NCBI RefSeq assembly: GCF_026626635.1
Contig: NZ_JAPNKA010000001.1
Location: 12,012,501-12,076,500, forward strand
Direction: 5' to 3'
Length of the DNA: 64,000 nucleotides
Source: Archangium lansingense
GTDB taxonomy: Bacteria; Myxococcota; Myxococcia; Myxococcales; Myxococcaceae
Position numbers and translations under genes: made by a program. This document shows positions 26,083 to 34,699 of the stretch, piece after piece. Each line of letters starts with the position of its first letter. Position 1 is the first letter of the stretch. The notes below the pieces were generated by a model. That model saw nothing but the letters and a program-made list of their open reading frames with translations, did not search any database and was not told the origin of the DNA.

Positions 26083-26211
26083 TGCGGGGAAAGGCGCGGG
26101 AGGGAGAGGCACGCGAGAATAACAGTGGAACGCTCGCTCGTCGGGTTTTGTGACGGAGGGGTCCGAGTGCCTGCTCGGGGGGCATGGGACACCTGAGTCC
26201 CTCGGGGAAGA

Positions 26212-26245
26212 CCCTCACCCCAGCCCTCTCCCAGAGGGAGAGGGT
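26212..26245. repeat. REP-like palindrome (copy 3)
   Basis: CCCTCACCCCAG followed by CCCTCTCCC-A-GAGGGAGAGGGT. It is nearly identical to copies 2 and 5. It lies in the 290-base gap between the response-regulator stop and the helicase start, which otherwise holds no gene. Confidence 0.8.
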
Positions 26246-26274
26246 GCAGGCACGGATACAACCCGGGGTCCTTG

Positions 26275-26342
26275 GCCCCCTCACCCCGGGGGGCTTGCCC
26301 CCCCTTTGAACGACGGGGGCCTCCTCTCCCGGAGGGCGAGGA
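26275..26342. repeat. Variant REP-like palindromes (copy 4)
   Basis: A rearranged relative of the repeat: CCCCCTCACCCCGGGGGG, a GGGGGGCTTGCCCCCC hairpin, then CTCCTCTCCC-GGAGGGCGAGGAG. It lies 31 bases beyond the response-regulator stop and 30 bases from copy 3. Confidence 0.6.
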
Positions 26343-26372
26343 GATATCTGCGACCCAGGACTCCCTGGTTCT

Positions 26373-26927
26373 CTACTGCGCGGGCGGGTACTTCTGGAGC
26401 TTCCGCTGGAGTGAGCGCCGGTGCAGCCCCAGTCTTCTCGCTGCCTCGGAGATGTTGCCGCCACAGTCCGCCAACACCCGCTGGATGTGCTCCCACTCGG
26501 CTCGCGCCAGCGTCGGCGGCTGGAAGTCCTCCGTCACCTGCGCCGGCTCGCCTGGGCCTCGTGAGAAGGCGACCAGCAGATCATCCACGTCCGCCGGTTT
26601 GGGCAGGTAGTTGAACGCCCCCAGCTTCACCGCCTCCACCGCCGTGGCGATGCTGCCGTAGCCTGTGAGAACGATGATGCGCGTGGACTCATCCAGTGCG
26701 TGCAGCGCCCGCACCAGCTCCAGCCCACCGCGCCCCGGCATCCGCAGGTCCACCACCGCCAGCTCCGGCGACTCCTTCGTGGCCAGCGCGAGCGCCTCGT
26801 CATACGAGCCCGCGGTGCTCACCTCGAAGCCGCGCTCGCGGAAAGCCCTCGCCAGCCGCTCGCGGAACACCGCCTCGTCGTCCACCAGCAGAAGGGTCGG
26901 GGCATGGCCGGGCGTCGGGCTCGTCAT
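26373..26927 (-). CDS. RegA/PrrA/ActR-type response regulator
   Basis: A 184-residue two-domain regulator: receiver with Asp60 (VVDLRMPGRGG) and a C-terminal Fis-type helix-turn-helix (WEHIQRVLADCGGNISEAARRLGLHRRSLQRKL). There is no AAA+ domain, which defines the RegA/PrrA class of redox-responsive global regulators. The start at 26927 is fixed by an ATGA overlap with the kinase stop; the longer frame from 26996 is less likely. Cognate partner of the RegB-like kinase. Confidence 0.92.
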   Translation of the reverse strand: MTSPTPGHAPTLLLVDDEAVFRERLARAFRERGFEVSTAGSYDEALALATKESPELAVVDLRMPGRGGLELVRALHALDESTRIIVLTGYGSIATAVEAVKLGAFNYLPKPADVDDLLVAFSRGPGEPAQVTEDFQPPTLARAEWEHIQRVLADCGGNISEAARRLGLHRRSLQRKLQKYPPAQ

Positions 26928-28258
26928 GGTCCTGGCTTCGCGCGGGACGCCTCCAGAGGCAACGCGGCGGATTGTCGCAGCCCCCCCGCCGGCCACGTCA
27001 GCACCACCGTCGTCCCCTGGCCCGGTGTAGAGCGGAGCACCAATCCTCCGCCCAATTGCTCCAGCACCGCACGCGTGAGGAAGAGGCCCAGCCCCATCCC
27101 CTCCCCGGGTGCCTTGGTGGTGAAGAAGGGCTCACCCGCCCGCGCAAGCACCTCCGCCGGCATCCCCTCGCCCGAGTCCTCCACCGTGAGCCGCCACCCC
27201 TGCGCCTCGCGCACCAGCCCCAGCCGCACCTGCGTCCCCGGCGCCGAGGCCTGCAGCGCGTTCTTCACCACGCCCCGGATGGCCCGAGCGAAGGCGTGCG
27301 CGGGGACCAGCTCCCGCTCCTCCCGCGTCCGAGCATCCAGCTCCGTCTGCACCCGCTCCCGGTCCGGCAACCCCTCCAGCGCCTCCTCCACCAGCGCCGC
27401 GGGTGCCAGCTCCACCATGGACTCGCCCTGGCTCGCCCCCGCGTCCGACGTCATCTGCGTCAGGATGTCCCGGCAACGCGCCACCTGCTCACGGATGAGT
27501 TGCACGTCCTCGAGCGTGGTGGCCTCCGCCCCGGTGCGCGCCAACTGGCGCTCCAGCTCCCGCGCCGCCACGGCGATGGTGGACAGCGGGGTGGACAGCT
27601 CGTGCGCCGCTCCCGCCGCCAGCGTGCCCAGCGCTGTCAGCTTCTCGTGGCGCGCCGCCGCTGCCCGGGCTTCCACCAGCTCCGCCTCACGCGCCGCCAG
27701 CGCCCGCGTCACCCGCTGCACGAAGTAGACGATGAAGCCCGCCGCCAGCGCGAAGGCCGCCCACATCCCCTCCAGGTGCATCCGCACGTCATGAATGTGG
27801 TGCTGCGGATGGTGCGCGGAGGACAGCTCACTGCCCCAGCTGGGAAACCACAGGTGGTCCACGAAGAGCGCGCCGAAGCACGCGATGGCCAGCCCCGTCA
27901 GCCCCCACGTCCACCCCGCCCGCAACACCACCGCCGCCAGCGCGATGTGCACCAGATACAGCGCGCTGAAGGGGTTGAAGGGGCCGCCGCTCAGGTCCAG
28001 CAGCACCGTGAGCAGCACCACGTCCAACGCCATCACCGCCCAGAGCAGCCGCTCGCGAATGAGGCGCTCGCGCCGGGCCCACAGCCCCAGGGCCACGTTG
28101 CTCGCTGCCGCCACGGCAATGGTGGCGAACAGCGGCCCCAGCCGCTGGAGCATGCCCAGCCCGAAGTGCACGCCCAGGATGAGGGCCACCTGCCCGACGA
28201 TGGCGCCCCAGCGCAGGCGCAGCAGCCAGGAGAGGTTGATGGACTGAGCGTCTCGCAC
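26924..28258 (-). CDS. RegB/PrrB-like redox sensor histidine kinase
   Basis: A 444-residue kinase with about six membrane segments in the first 185 residues, including GGPFNPF at 91-97, which corresponds to the quinone-sensing loop of RegB. The phospho-acceptor is His219 (GAAHELSTPLSTIAV), and Cys262 (ARCRDIL) is in the place of the redox-active RegB Cys. The HATPase domain ends with EPFFTTKAPGEGMGLGLFLTRAV. The GTG start lies four bases after the zinc-ribbon gene stop, so the pair is co-transcribed with the M50 protease and the zinc-ribbon protein. Confidence 0.9.
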   Translation of the reverse strand: MRDAQSINLSWLLRLRWGAIVGQVALILGVHFGLGMLQRLGPLFATIAVAAASNVALGLWARRERLIRERLLWAVMALDVVLLTVLLDLSGGPFNPFSALYLVHIALAAVVLRAGWTWGLTGLAIACFGALFVDHLWFPSWGSELSSAHHPQHHIHDVRMHLEGMWAAFALAAGFIVYFVQRVTRALAAREAELVEARAAAARHEKLTALGTLAAGAAHELSTPLSTIAVAARELERQLARTGAEATTLEDVQLIREQVARCRDILTQMTSDAGASQGESMVELAPAALVEEALEGLPDRERVQTELDARTREERELVPAHAFARAIRGVVKNALQASAPGTQVRLGLVREAQGWRLTVEDSGEGMPAEVLARAGEPFFTTKAPGEGMGLGLFLTRAVLEQLGGGLVLRSTPGQGTTVVLTWPAGGLRQSAALPLEASRAKPGP

Positions 28259-28262
28259 TGCC

Positions 28263-29444
28263 CTACGGAGTCCCAGACGTCAGCATCCGCCGCACCTGGG
28301 CGCCGATGACCACGGCCGCCACCATCAGCAGCAGGAACAGCACGCCCAGCCCGGCCATCTTCAGCTTCGTGCGCTTGTCCGGCGGAGGCGTGGCCATGAA
28401 GGTCGAGCCCGCAGAGGCCAGCCGGAGCACCTCCTCGCGCCCCCGCTTCGCCACGGCGTCATCCCCATTGCGGGCCAGCCGGATGCGGTACAGGCGGCCC
28501 AGCGCGGCCAGCTCCCCGCGCTCCGAGGACAGCGCGAGCACCTTGTCGTGAGCGCTCTTGCTCTCCCACAGCTCCAGCACCCCCAGCCACGTGGAGGCCA
28601 CCGCCCCGGAAGGACGGAACTCCTCGGCCCGGAAGCGCGCGTAGTCCAGCCCGCAGTAGGGGCACACCGCCGCGCCCTCCTTCTTCACGCCAATGCACTT
28701 GGGGCAGTAACCCGCCGGTGGCATGAACGGGTCTTCCGACGACGACTGCGCGGAGGGCGGAGCGGACGGCGTGGAGGCGTCTGCAACCACGCGCAGCTGG
28801 GTGCTCGAGGCCCTCGCCGACATGGGCTCCGGAGCAGCGGGCGCGGGTGCGGACTCGCCCCCTCGCGACTGCACCTCCGAGATCCGCAGCACCATCAAGT
28901 TCGCCGCCGCGGCCTCCGACATCGCCAACCGGGACGACGAGCTCTTCGCCGACACCGGCTCGGGCGCCGGAGCCTTCGCAGCCACGGGCTCGGGCGCGGG
29001 GAACTTCGTCACCACGGGCTCGGGTACCGGGGCCTTCACCACGGGCACGGGCGCCGGAGTCTTCGCCGGCTCGGACACGGGCGCCGGAGTCTTCGCCGAC
29101 TCGGGCGCCTTCGCCTTGCGGCGCGCCTCTCGGGCCTCGTTCTCGATGGCCGCGAGCACCTCCGCCGGCACCGCCACACGCCGGGTCGGCTCGTTCTCGA
29201 TAGGGTCCGGCTCGGCCTCCTCCTCGCCGAGCATGATCACCGGCTCCGCCGACTTCGACGACTTCGACGATTTCGACGACTTCGACGATTTGGAGGGGGC
29301 CGCGGGGGCAGCCTCCTCTCCCTGCTCGGGCACGCCGCGCATCTCCACCTTGCAGCGCGAGCATTTGACCACGAGCATGCCGTCTTCCAACCGGAACGAC
29401 GCCGGAGGAACGAGCCGCTCGCAAGCCTCGCAGAAGTACTTCAC
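28263..29444 (-). CDS. Zinc-ribbon membrane protein with disordered central region
   Basis: A 393-residue protein starting at GTG 29444 (GGAG seven bases upstream). The start overlaps the protease stop (GTGA). The N-terminus has an MJ0042-like zinc ribbon (CEAC...CSRC, residues 5-32). A low-complexity region rich in Ser/Lys, then Pro/Ala/Glu follows. A second four-Cys ribbon (CPKC...CPYC) lies near 245-265, and a membrane segment near the C-terminus (about 360-383). Function unknown; the topology suggests a tail-anchored cytosolic protein. A longer open frame to 30911 is antisense to the protease and promoter and is not real. Confidence 0.82.
   Translation of the reverse strand: MKYFCEACERLVPPASFRLEDGMLVVKCSRCKVEMRGVPEQGEEAAPAAPSKSSKSSKSSKSSKSAEPVIMLGEEEAEPDPIENEPTRRVAVPAEVLAAIENEAREARRKAKAPESAKTPAPVSEPAKTPAPVPVVKAPVPEPVVTKFPAPEPVAAKAPAPEPVSAKSSSSRLAMSEAAAANLMVLRISEVQSRGGESAPAPAAPEPMSARASSTQLRVVADASTPSAPPSAQSSSEDPFMPPAGYCPKCIGVKKEGAAVCPYCGLDYARFRAEEFRPSGAVASTWLGVLELWESKSAHDKVLALSSERGELAALGRLYRIRLARNGDDAVAKRGREEVLRLASAGSTFMATPPPDKRTKLKMAGLGVLFLLLMVAAVVIGAQVRRMLTSGTP
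29251..29286 (-). repeat. Four 9-bp units encoding Ser/Lys repeats
   Basis: GACTTCGAC is repeated (one unit differs, GATTTCGAC) in the low-complexity part of the zinc-ribbon protein and encodes KSSKSSKSSKS. Small in-frame tandem repeat, possibly variable in length. Confidence 0.8.
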
Positions 29445-30424
29445 CAGATCTCCATTCGGATGGGCACGGGCATGGCACACCCCACCAAGGCGAGGAAGCA
29501 TACCGCGCAGACCAGCTTCCGCCCGAGTCCCAAAGGCTCGGCTGGCTGCGTTACCTCCGGGTGGCCGAACCCCACCAGCTTGGTCGCTACCAGGAACCAG
29601 GGCCCCCAGGTAACCGTGTAGAACAGGGTGAGGAAAAGCAGCACCAGGGCCATGGCCTTCCCCACCCAGCGAGCGTGCTTCCCCCACAGGGCGTATGCCA
29701 GGTGTCCGCCATCGAACTGTCCCACCGGGACGAGGTTGAGCAGCGTCACCAGCAGGCCGAACCAGCCGGCAATCACCACCGGGTGCTCCTGGAGGCCCTT
29801 GCCCGGGGGCAGCGGCCCGAGCACCAGCCACTTCAGCCCCTGCATCAGCGGCCCGTCCCCGAAGACGAGGAGGGCATGCTGGGGGGTAAAGGAGCTGTCC
29901 GGGGGGGCCTCGGCCAGGGAGAGCTTCACCTGGAGCCATTGAACGAAGTCCCCGCCCAGGCTCCAGAGGGAGGTGCGGCCCGGAAAGGAGGCGTGCACCT
30001 CGGGCACATCCACCACCGGGGAGTGGGCCAGGCCCCAGAGGAGAAAGGGCAGGGCCACCGCCAGGCCGGCCAGGGGCCCCGCCGCGCCAATGTCCACCAG
30101 GGCGTTGCGGGTGGGGATGCGGCTGCGGATGCGGATGACGGCGCCCAGCGTGCCCACCCCGAGGTATGGCAGCGGGATGAAGTAGGGCAGCGACGCATCC
30201 ACCCCGTGCAGGCGCGCCAGCAGGTAGTGCCCCATCTCGTGCGCGCCCAGGATGGTCAGCAACGCGACACTGAAGGTCAGCGCTTCGGAGAGCCGTGCAC
30301 TCCACGGGAGGGACGCCCCGAGGAAGAGGCTGTCGAACGTGAGCGAGGTGGTGCCGACGGTCAGCACGAAGAGCAGCAGGTGCAACCACGGGCGGTTGAC
30401 GGTTCGAACGGGGGCGCTCTCCAT
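29441..30424 (-). CDS. M50-family site-2-protease-like membrane metalloprotease
   Basis: A 327-residue membrane protease. The zinc motif HEMGHY is at about 62-67 and the second motif, NLVPVGQFDGGH, near 225-236, as in S2P-type enzymes. Several hydrophobic segments surround both. No PDZ domain is visible. Such proteases cleave membrane-bound regulators, so an adjacent membrane-bound zinc-ribbon protein and redox two-component system are notable. ATG 30424 is favoured; GTG 30457 adds 11 residues. Confidence 0.88.
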   Translation of the reverse strand: MESAPVRTVNRPWLHLLLFVLTVGTTSLTFDSLFLGASLPWSARLSEALTFSVALLTILGAHEMGHYLLARLHGVDASLPYFIPLPYLGVGTLGAVIRIRSRIPTRNALVDIGAAGPLAGLAVALPFLLWGLAHSPVVDVPEVHASFPGRTSLWSLGGDFVQWLQVKLSLAEAPPDSSFTPQHALLVFGDGPLMQGLKWLVLGPLPPGKGLQEHPVVIAGWFGLLVTLLNLVPVGQFDGGHLAYALWGKHARWVGKAMALVLLFLTLFYTVTWGPWFLVATKLVGFGHPEVTQPAEPLGLGRKLVCAVCFLALVGCAMPVPIRMEIW

Positions 30425-30513
30425 GGTGCTGGAAGGGGGTAGCCATGCCCCCTCCACATTTCAACGCGCACCCGGGCGAACGGGCCAGGCCCGCGGGTCG
30501 GAAGATCCATTGC

Positions 30514-30541
30514 TTGACTTGAAAGGAGCCTTTGCTACGAC
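30514..30541 (+). promoter_or_regulatory. Sigma70-like promoter upstream of the small lipoprotein
   Basis: TTGACT (30514-30519), a 16-base spacer and TACGAC (30536-30541), about 92 bases before the lipoprotein ATG at 30633. The region is locally AT-richer than its surroundings. Confidence 0.45.
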
Positions 30542-30632
30542 GGCCCGGCAGCTTGAAGACCAATCGACCTGTTGGGGGCCTAGTCAGCGGAATGCTCCGT
30601 GCTCCCAGCGACAATTCGGAGGGAAGCACACG

Positions 30633-30983
30633 ATGAAGAAGGCCATTGTTTCGGCGTTTCTGGCGAGCAGCCTGCTGGCGTGCACGAGCGTGGAGACCGC
30701 GGTGGTTTCCGGCAACGAGGTCGCCGCCACCGGTGGTGAGCCCATCGCCGTCATCCAGGGCACCTCGCTGGGCCTGACCGCCATCTTCCACGTGGTTGAC
30801 CTGGTGCAGAGCGACCTGGACACCGTGGTGAACAAGCTCCTGGTGGCCGAGGCCAAGGCCATGGGCGGCAACAAGGTGCAGCTGCTGTCGGCCGGCACCA
30901 CGCCGCGTCACGGCATCTTCGCCCTGACCGGCCTCATCATCGGCTTCCCCATGTCCCAGGCCACCGGCGTGGCGGTGAAGTAG
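30633..30983 (+). CDS. Small membrane lipoprotein of unknown function
   Basis: A 116-residue protein with lipoprotein signal MKKAIVSAFLASSLLAC (Cys17). The mature part has VVSGNEVAATGGEPIAVIQG and the conserved-looking AEAKAMGGNKVQLLSAGTTPRHG, then a hydrophobic stretch, FALTGLIIGFPMSQATG. GGAGGG precedes the ATG. It has its own promoter and terminator, so it is monocistronic and possibly well expressed. No family recognised. Confidence 0.82.
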   Translation: MKKAIVSAFLASSLLACTSVETAVVSGNEVAATGGEPIAVIQGTSLGLTAIFHVVDLVQSDLDTVVNKLLVAEAKAMGGNKVQLLSAGTTPRHGIFALTGLIIGFPMSQATGVAVK

Positions 30984-31012
30984 TCAGTCTCCGCCATTTG
31001 CACGTAGCGTGC

Positions 31013-31049
31013 GAAGGCCCCCTGGCGACAGCGGGGCCTTCTGCTTTTT
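31013..31049 (+). terminator. Rho-independent terminator
   Basis: GAAGGCCCC (31013-31021) pairs with GGGGCCTTC (31033-31041), followed by TGCTTTTT. It closes the small lipoprotein gene, 30 bases after its stop. Confidence 0.85.
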
Positions 31050-31071
31050 CAGCGCCCTTCTTCAGCCCCCC

Positions 31072-31839
31072 ATGTCCGTCCGCCACCTGTCCCTGCTCCT
31101 GCTCGTCCTCGCCGGCTGCCGCCGTGGAGACGACACGTCCGCCCTGCTCTCCGACGCCCGGCAGCGCCTGTCCGCGCGCGACGGCAAGCTCACCAGCTAC
31201 GTGCTGGCGGGCACCGCCCGCGAGGGCGCCCAGACGATGGACTTCCAGTTCGCCTACCGCGCTCCGCAGAAGATGCTGGGCACGCTCGGCGCCCCCGTCT
31301 CGCGCACCTTCGCCTGGGACGGAGAGCACCTCTTCGAGCGCGACGACGCGGCGAAGAAGTTCCGCACCTATGACGGAGGACTCGGCCCGGAGGAGCGCGC
31401 GGGCGTGCTCACGGCGCTCTTCGCCCCCTTCGCCCCCGAGGGCTTCCGCGCGCCGCTGCTGCCCGGCCAGGGCGTGAGCGCCCGCCGCACCCCGCACCCA
31501 CGCGGCCCCGAGGCCGTGGAGCTGACGGTGAAGCCCGCCGGCACGGACGTGGAGGTGACGTATGTGCTGCGCTGGCCCGCCATGGACTTCCTCGGCAAGC
31601 GCACCCGCAGCGGCGCGGACACCGCGGAGATCCGCGTGGAGGAGGAGCACTGCGAGCAGGCCCTCGGCCTGTGCGTGCCCAAGCGGCTGACGCAGTGGGG
31701 TGGCGGACAGCAGGTGGCCGAGACGTCCCTCACGCGCGTGGAGCTCAACCCCACCCTGCCCGCGGAGACCTTCGCGCTCAGCGCGCCCGGGGGTTACGAC
31801 GTTGAGACGAAGACGCTGGCGACGCTCGGGGGGCGGTAG
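31072..31839 (+). CDS. Lipoprotein, possibly LolA/LolB-like fold
   Basis: A 255-residue lipoprotein; ATG 31072 gives a compact signal with lipobox LAGC (Cys16). The mature chain alternates beta strands such as KLTSYVLAG, QTMDFQFAYRAPQKMLG, RTFAWDGEHLFERDDAAKKF, a pattern seen in outer-membrane lipoprotein-sorting or LolB-type folds. One Cys pair (HCEQALGLCVP) may form a disulphide. Function is not established. It starts within 25 bases of the preceding terminator, so its promoter must overlap that region. Confidence 0.75.
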   Translation: MSVRHLSLLLLVLAGCRRGDDTSALLSDARQRLSARDGKLTSYVLAGTAREGAQTMDFQFAYRAPQKMLGTLGAPVSRTFAWDGEHLFERDDAAKKFRTYDGGLGPEERAGVLTALFAPFAPEGFRAPLLPGQGVSARRTPHPRGPEAVELTVKPAGTDVEVTYVLRWPAMDFLGKRTRSGADTAEIRVEEEHCEQALGLCVPKRLTQWGGGQQVAETSLTRVELNPTLPAETFALSAPGGYDVETKTLATLGGR

Positions 31840-31908
31840 GACGTCCACGCGGGGTTGATGACCTCGGGGAGCGTCCCCACCTTCCCCACCGGGAAGGAGC
31901 ACGAGGTC

Positions 31909-32628
31909 ATGGCGCTGGTGCAAAACGTCATCTTCGATGTGGATGGCACGCTGGTGGACTCGGTGGATGAGCATGCCGAGGCCTGGAGACGCGCCTTCCT
32001 GGAGTTCGGCCGGGACGTGCCCTTCGCGCACGTGCGCAGCCAGATTGGCAAGGGCGCGGACCAGCTGATGCCCGTCTTCTTCACCGAGGACGAGCTGGAG
32101 AAGTTCGGGAAGGAGCTGAGCGACTTCCGCTCCACGCTCTTCAAGCGCGAGTTCATGCCCAAGCTGCGCCCGTTCCCGCGGGTGCGCGAGCTGTTCCAGC
32201 GGCTGCGCAAGGACGGGCTGCGCATCGCGGTGGCCTCCAGCGCCAAGGAGGACGAGCTCGAGTTCTACCTGCGCCTGTGCAACATCCAGGGGATGCTGGA
32301 CGGCGAGACGTCCAAGGACGACGTGTCGAAGTCGAAGCCGCACCCGGACATCTTCGAGGCGGCGCTGGAGCGGCTGGGCCGGCCGGACACGCGAAGCGTG
32401 GTGGTGATTGGGGACACGCCGTACGACGCGCTGGCCGCAAGCAAGCTGGGGGTGCCCACGGTGGGCATGCTGTGCGGCGGCTTCCCAGAGGAGGATCTGC
32501 GCACGGCGGGCTGCCGCGCCATCTATCAGGACCCGGCGGACCTGCTGGCCCACTACGACTCCTCGCGAGACACCTGGCCGTGGGCTGAGGACGCGGTGGC
32601 CGCCGCCAAGGACGAGGAGCCGCGCTAG
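31909..32628 (+). CDS. HAD-superfamily hydrolase, phosphoglycolate-phosphatase-like
   Basis: A 239-residue HAD phosphatase. Motif I FDVDGTLVDS gives nucleophile Asp10 and Asp12. Motif II is VASSAK, motif III Lys is in SKSKPHPD and motif IV is VVIGDTPYDALAA. The helical cap between motifs I and II is of type C1. Substrate unknown; sugar phosphates or phosphoglycolate are common for this group. ATG 31909 is preferred to 31855 because homology to HAD begins immediately after it. Confidence 0.9.
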   Translation: MALVQNVIFDVDGTLVDSVDEHAEAWRRAFLEFGRDVPFAHVRSQIGKGADQLMPVFFTEDELEKFGKELSDFRSTLFKREFMPKLRPFPRVRELFQRLRKDGLRIAVASSAKEDELEFYLRLCNIQGMLDGETSKDDVSKSKPHPDIFEAALERLGRPDTRSVVVIGDTPYDALAASKLGVPTVGMLCGGFPEEDLRTAGCRAIYQDPADLLAHYDSSRDTWPWAEDAVAAAKDEEPR

Positions 32629-32722
32629 GGCGGAAAAAAGAAGAGGAAATCCCGCCCGCAACCAACTCGCGGGACCTGGGTTCATGGGAACGAGGCCGGA
32701 CACCAACCCTCGGAGAAAGCCC

Positions 32723-33580
32723 ATGAACCGCACCACGCCCTACCGCCGTCTGCTGACCGCTGCCCTCTGCTTCACCCTCCCTCTGGCCACCGTGGCCTGC
32801 AACGGCTCGCCCGAAGAGGCGGAGCTTGTCGTCGGAGAGGCCGCGTCCTTCCTCTCCGCCTCGGAGGAGACCGGGGACATCGGCTCCGACGCCGTGGTCG
32901 ATGCCTCCTCCGACACGCTCACGTCCATGAGCACCGAGGACGCGGACACCGCCACCGAGCCCACCACGGGCAGCCCGGGCATCTGCGACTTCAGTGCCCG
33001 CCGCCAGGAGGTGCTGGAGAAGTATGACGCCAACCAGGACGGCAAGCTGGACCGCGCCGAGCTGAGGGAGCTCAAGGCGGACCTCGCCGAGCAGGGCCGC
33101 GCCCCGCGTTTCGCCCGCCAGGGCATGCGCATCCGCCAGTGGGCCTTCTGGCGCGTGCGCTGGGCCTTCGACGAGAACGGCGACAAGACGCTGTCCACCG
33201 AGGAGCGCACCGCCCTGGTGGATGCCATGGAGGCTCGCTGCCAGCGCCTCCACCAGCAGGCCCTGGAGAAGTACGACACCAATAAGGACGGCACGCTCGA
33301 TGAGTCCGAGCGCCAGGTCGCCGCCCAGGCCATCCGCGCCGCCTGGGAGCAGAAGCGCCAGGAGTTGCTCGCGCAGTACGACACCAACGGCAACGGCACC
33401 CTCGAGCTCACCGAGCGCTCCCAGCTCCGCGAGGACCGCCTCGCCGCCGCGCGCGCCCGCCGCCAGGAGCTGCTCGCGCAGTACGACACCAACAAGGACG
33501 GCCACCTGAGCACCGAGGAGGCCCTGCCCCTGCGCCAGGAAATCCAGCGCCGCATCATCGAGGGCCAGGGCGCCAACTGA
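32723..33580 (+). CDS. Lipoprotein with five EF-hand calcium-binding loops
   Basis: A 285-residue protein. The lipobox is ATVAC (Cys26). After an acidic, Ser/Thr-rich spacer, five canonical EF-hand loops appear at about 102-113, 150-161, 185-196, 220-231 and 255-266 (for example DANQDGKLDRAE and DTNKDGHLSTEE). Loops 3-5 are spaced exactly 35 residues apart, showing tandem duplication. It probably binds calcium at the cell envelope. GGAG precedes the ATG at 32723. Confidence 0.88.
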   Translation: MNRTTPYRRLLTAALCFTLPLATVACNGSPEEAELVVGEAASFLSASEETGDIGSDAVVDASSDTLTSMSTEDADTATEPTTGSPGICDFSARRQEVLEKYDANQDGKLDRAELRELKADLAEQGRAPRFARQGMRIRQWAFWRVRWAFDENGDKTLSTEERTALVDAMEARCQRLHQQALEKYDTNKDGTLDESERQVAAQAIRAAWEQKRQELLAQYDTNGNGTLELTERSQLREDRLAAARARRQELLAQYDTNKDGHLSTEEALPLRQEIQRRIIEGQGAN

Positions 33581-33653
33581 TGTAACGGCCCCTCGCTCCC
33601 TCCCCCGCTGCCCCCCTGGCTCCCCTGCCCGCTCGTGCGCACCTTTGCCGGAA

Positions 33654-34652
33654 ATGGCCGGCGAAGCTTCTCCAGACGCTGCACTCACGGAACTACCCAA
33701 GCGCGGCACCCCCGATGAGGGACCCGCGCTCCTCGTCGTGAACAGCAAGTGCCGCATGGGACGCGAGGCCTTCCCAGCCGCACGCGCGGCGCTCGCGGCC
33801 CGGGGCATTTCCCTCGCGGCCTGCCATCGGCTCTCCCGCCAGAAGCGCATGGACCAGGTGCTGCGTGACGCCCTGGAGGCCGGGGTGCGGCGCATCCTCA
33901 TCGGCGGCGGGGACGGCACGTTGAACAACGCCGTCCAACACCTGCTCGGACGCGACGTGACGCTGGGCGTGCTGCCGCTGGGCACGGGCAATGACTTCGC
34001 GCGCTCGCTTGGCATCGCCCCCACGCTGGAGGCTGCCTGTGACGTCATCGCCGCGGGCTATACGGCGCGCGTGGACGTGGGGCTCGCCAATGGACGGCCC
34101 TTCCTCAACGCGGTGAGCCTCGGCCTGGCCTCCGCCATCGCTCGGCGGCTGACGCCCCAGCTCAAACGGCGCGCCGGCAAGCTGGCCTACCCCGTGGCCG
34201 CCGTCGCGGAGCTCTGGGAGCACCAGCCCTTCCACGTGCGCATGACGACCGACCGCGGGGACCTGGAGCTGGACGTACTTCAGCTCGTGGTGGGCAACGG
34301 GCGCTACCACGGCGCGGGCAACGTGGTGACGCCCGAGTCCCGGCTGGATGACCACCGCCTGGACGCCTACACCATCACCGCTCCCTCGGCCGAGTCCGGG
34401 CGCGAGGGCACGGGGCTGGGCCACATGCAGGACCTCTCCACCCTGGCGCGCATCGCGCTGTCCCTGCGCCGGGGCGAGCACGTGAGCCACCCGTCCGTCA
34501 CCTCGGTGCACAGCACGCGCCTGTACGTGGATGCGCAGCCCGCGCAGGACGTCAACGCGGACGGGGAAATCATCGGCCACACGCCGGTGCGCTTCGAGCT
34601 CGCCCCCGCGGCCCTCCGCGTCTACGTCCCCGCGCCCCCCGCCACTCACTGA
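33654..34652 (+). CDS. Diacylglycerol/lipid kinase, YegS-like
   Basis: A 332-residue protein of the DAGK catalytic family. GGGDGTLNNAV and LGVLPLGTGNDFARSLG are the nucleotide- and substrate-loop signatures. C-terminal ADGE (in VNADGEIIG) and VVGNGRYHGAGN agree with YegS-type enzymes. It should phosphorylate diacylglycerol, sphingoid or related lipids at the membrane. No membrane segment is visible. Confidence 0.9.
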   Translation: MAGEASPDAALTELPKRGTPDEGPALLVVNSKCRMGREAFPAARAALAARGISLAACHRLSRQKRMDQVLRDALEAGVRRILIGGGDGTLNNAVQHLLGRDVTLGVLPLGTGNDFARSLGIAPTLEAACDVIAAGYTARVDVGLANGRPFLNAVSLGLASAIARRLTPQLKRRAGKLAYPVAAVAELWEHQPFHVRMTTDRGDLELDVLQLVVGNGRYHGAGNVVTPESRLDDHRLDAYTITAPSAESGREGTGLGHMQDLSTLARIALSLRRGEHVSHPSVTSVHSTRLYVDAQPAQDVNADGEIIGHTPVRFELAPAALRVYVPAPPATH

Positions 34653-34699
34653 GCAGAGATTTCGGCCCGCACCGGATTCGCGGCTAGGCTCTCCATGGG

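Noticed and set aside
29445-30911. N-terminal extension that would make the zinc-ribbon protein 882 residues
   Set aside because: It runs across the M50 protease gene in another frame; GTG 29444 with a GGAG and the GTGA overlap gives the natural start.
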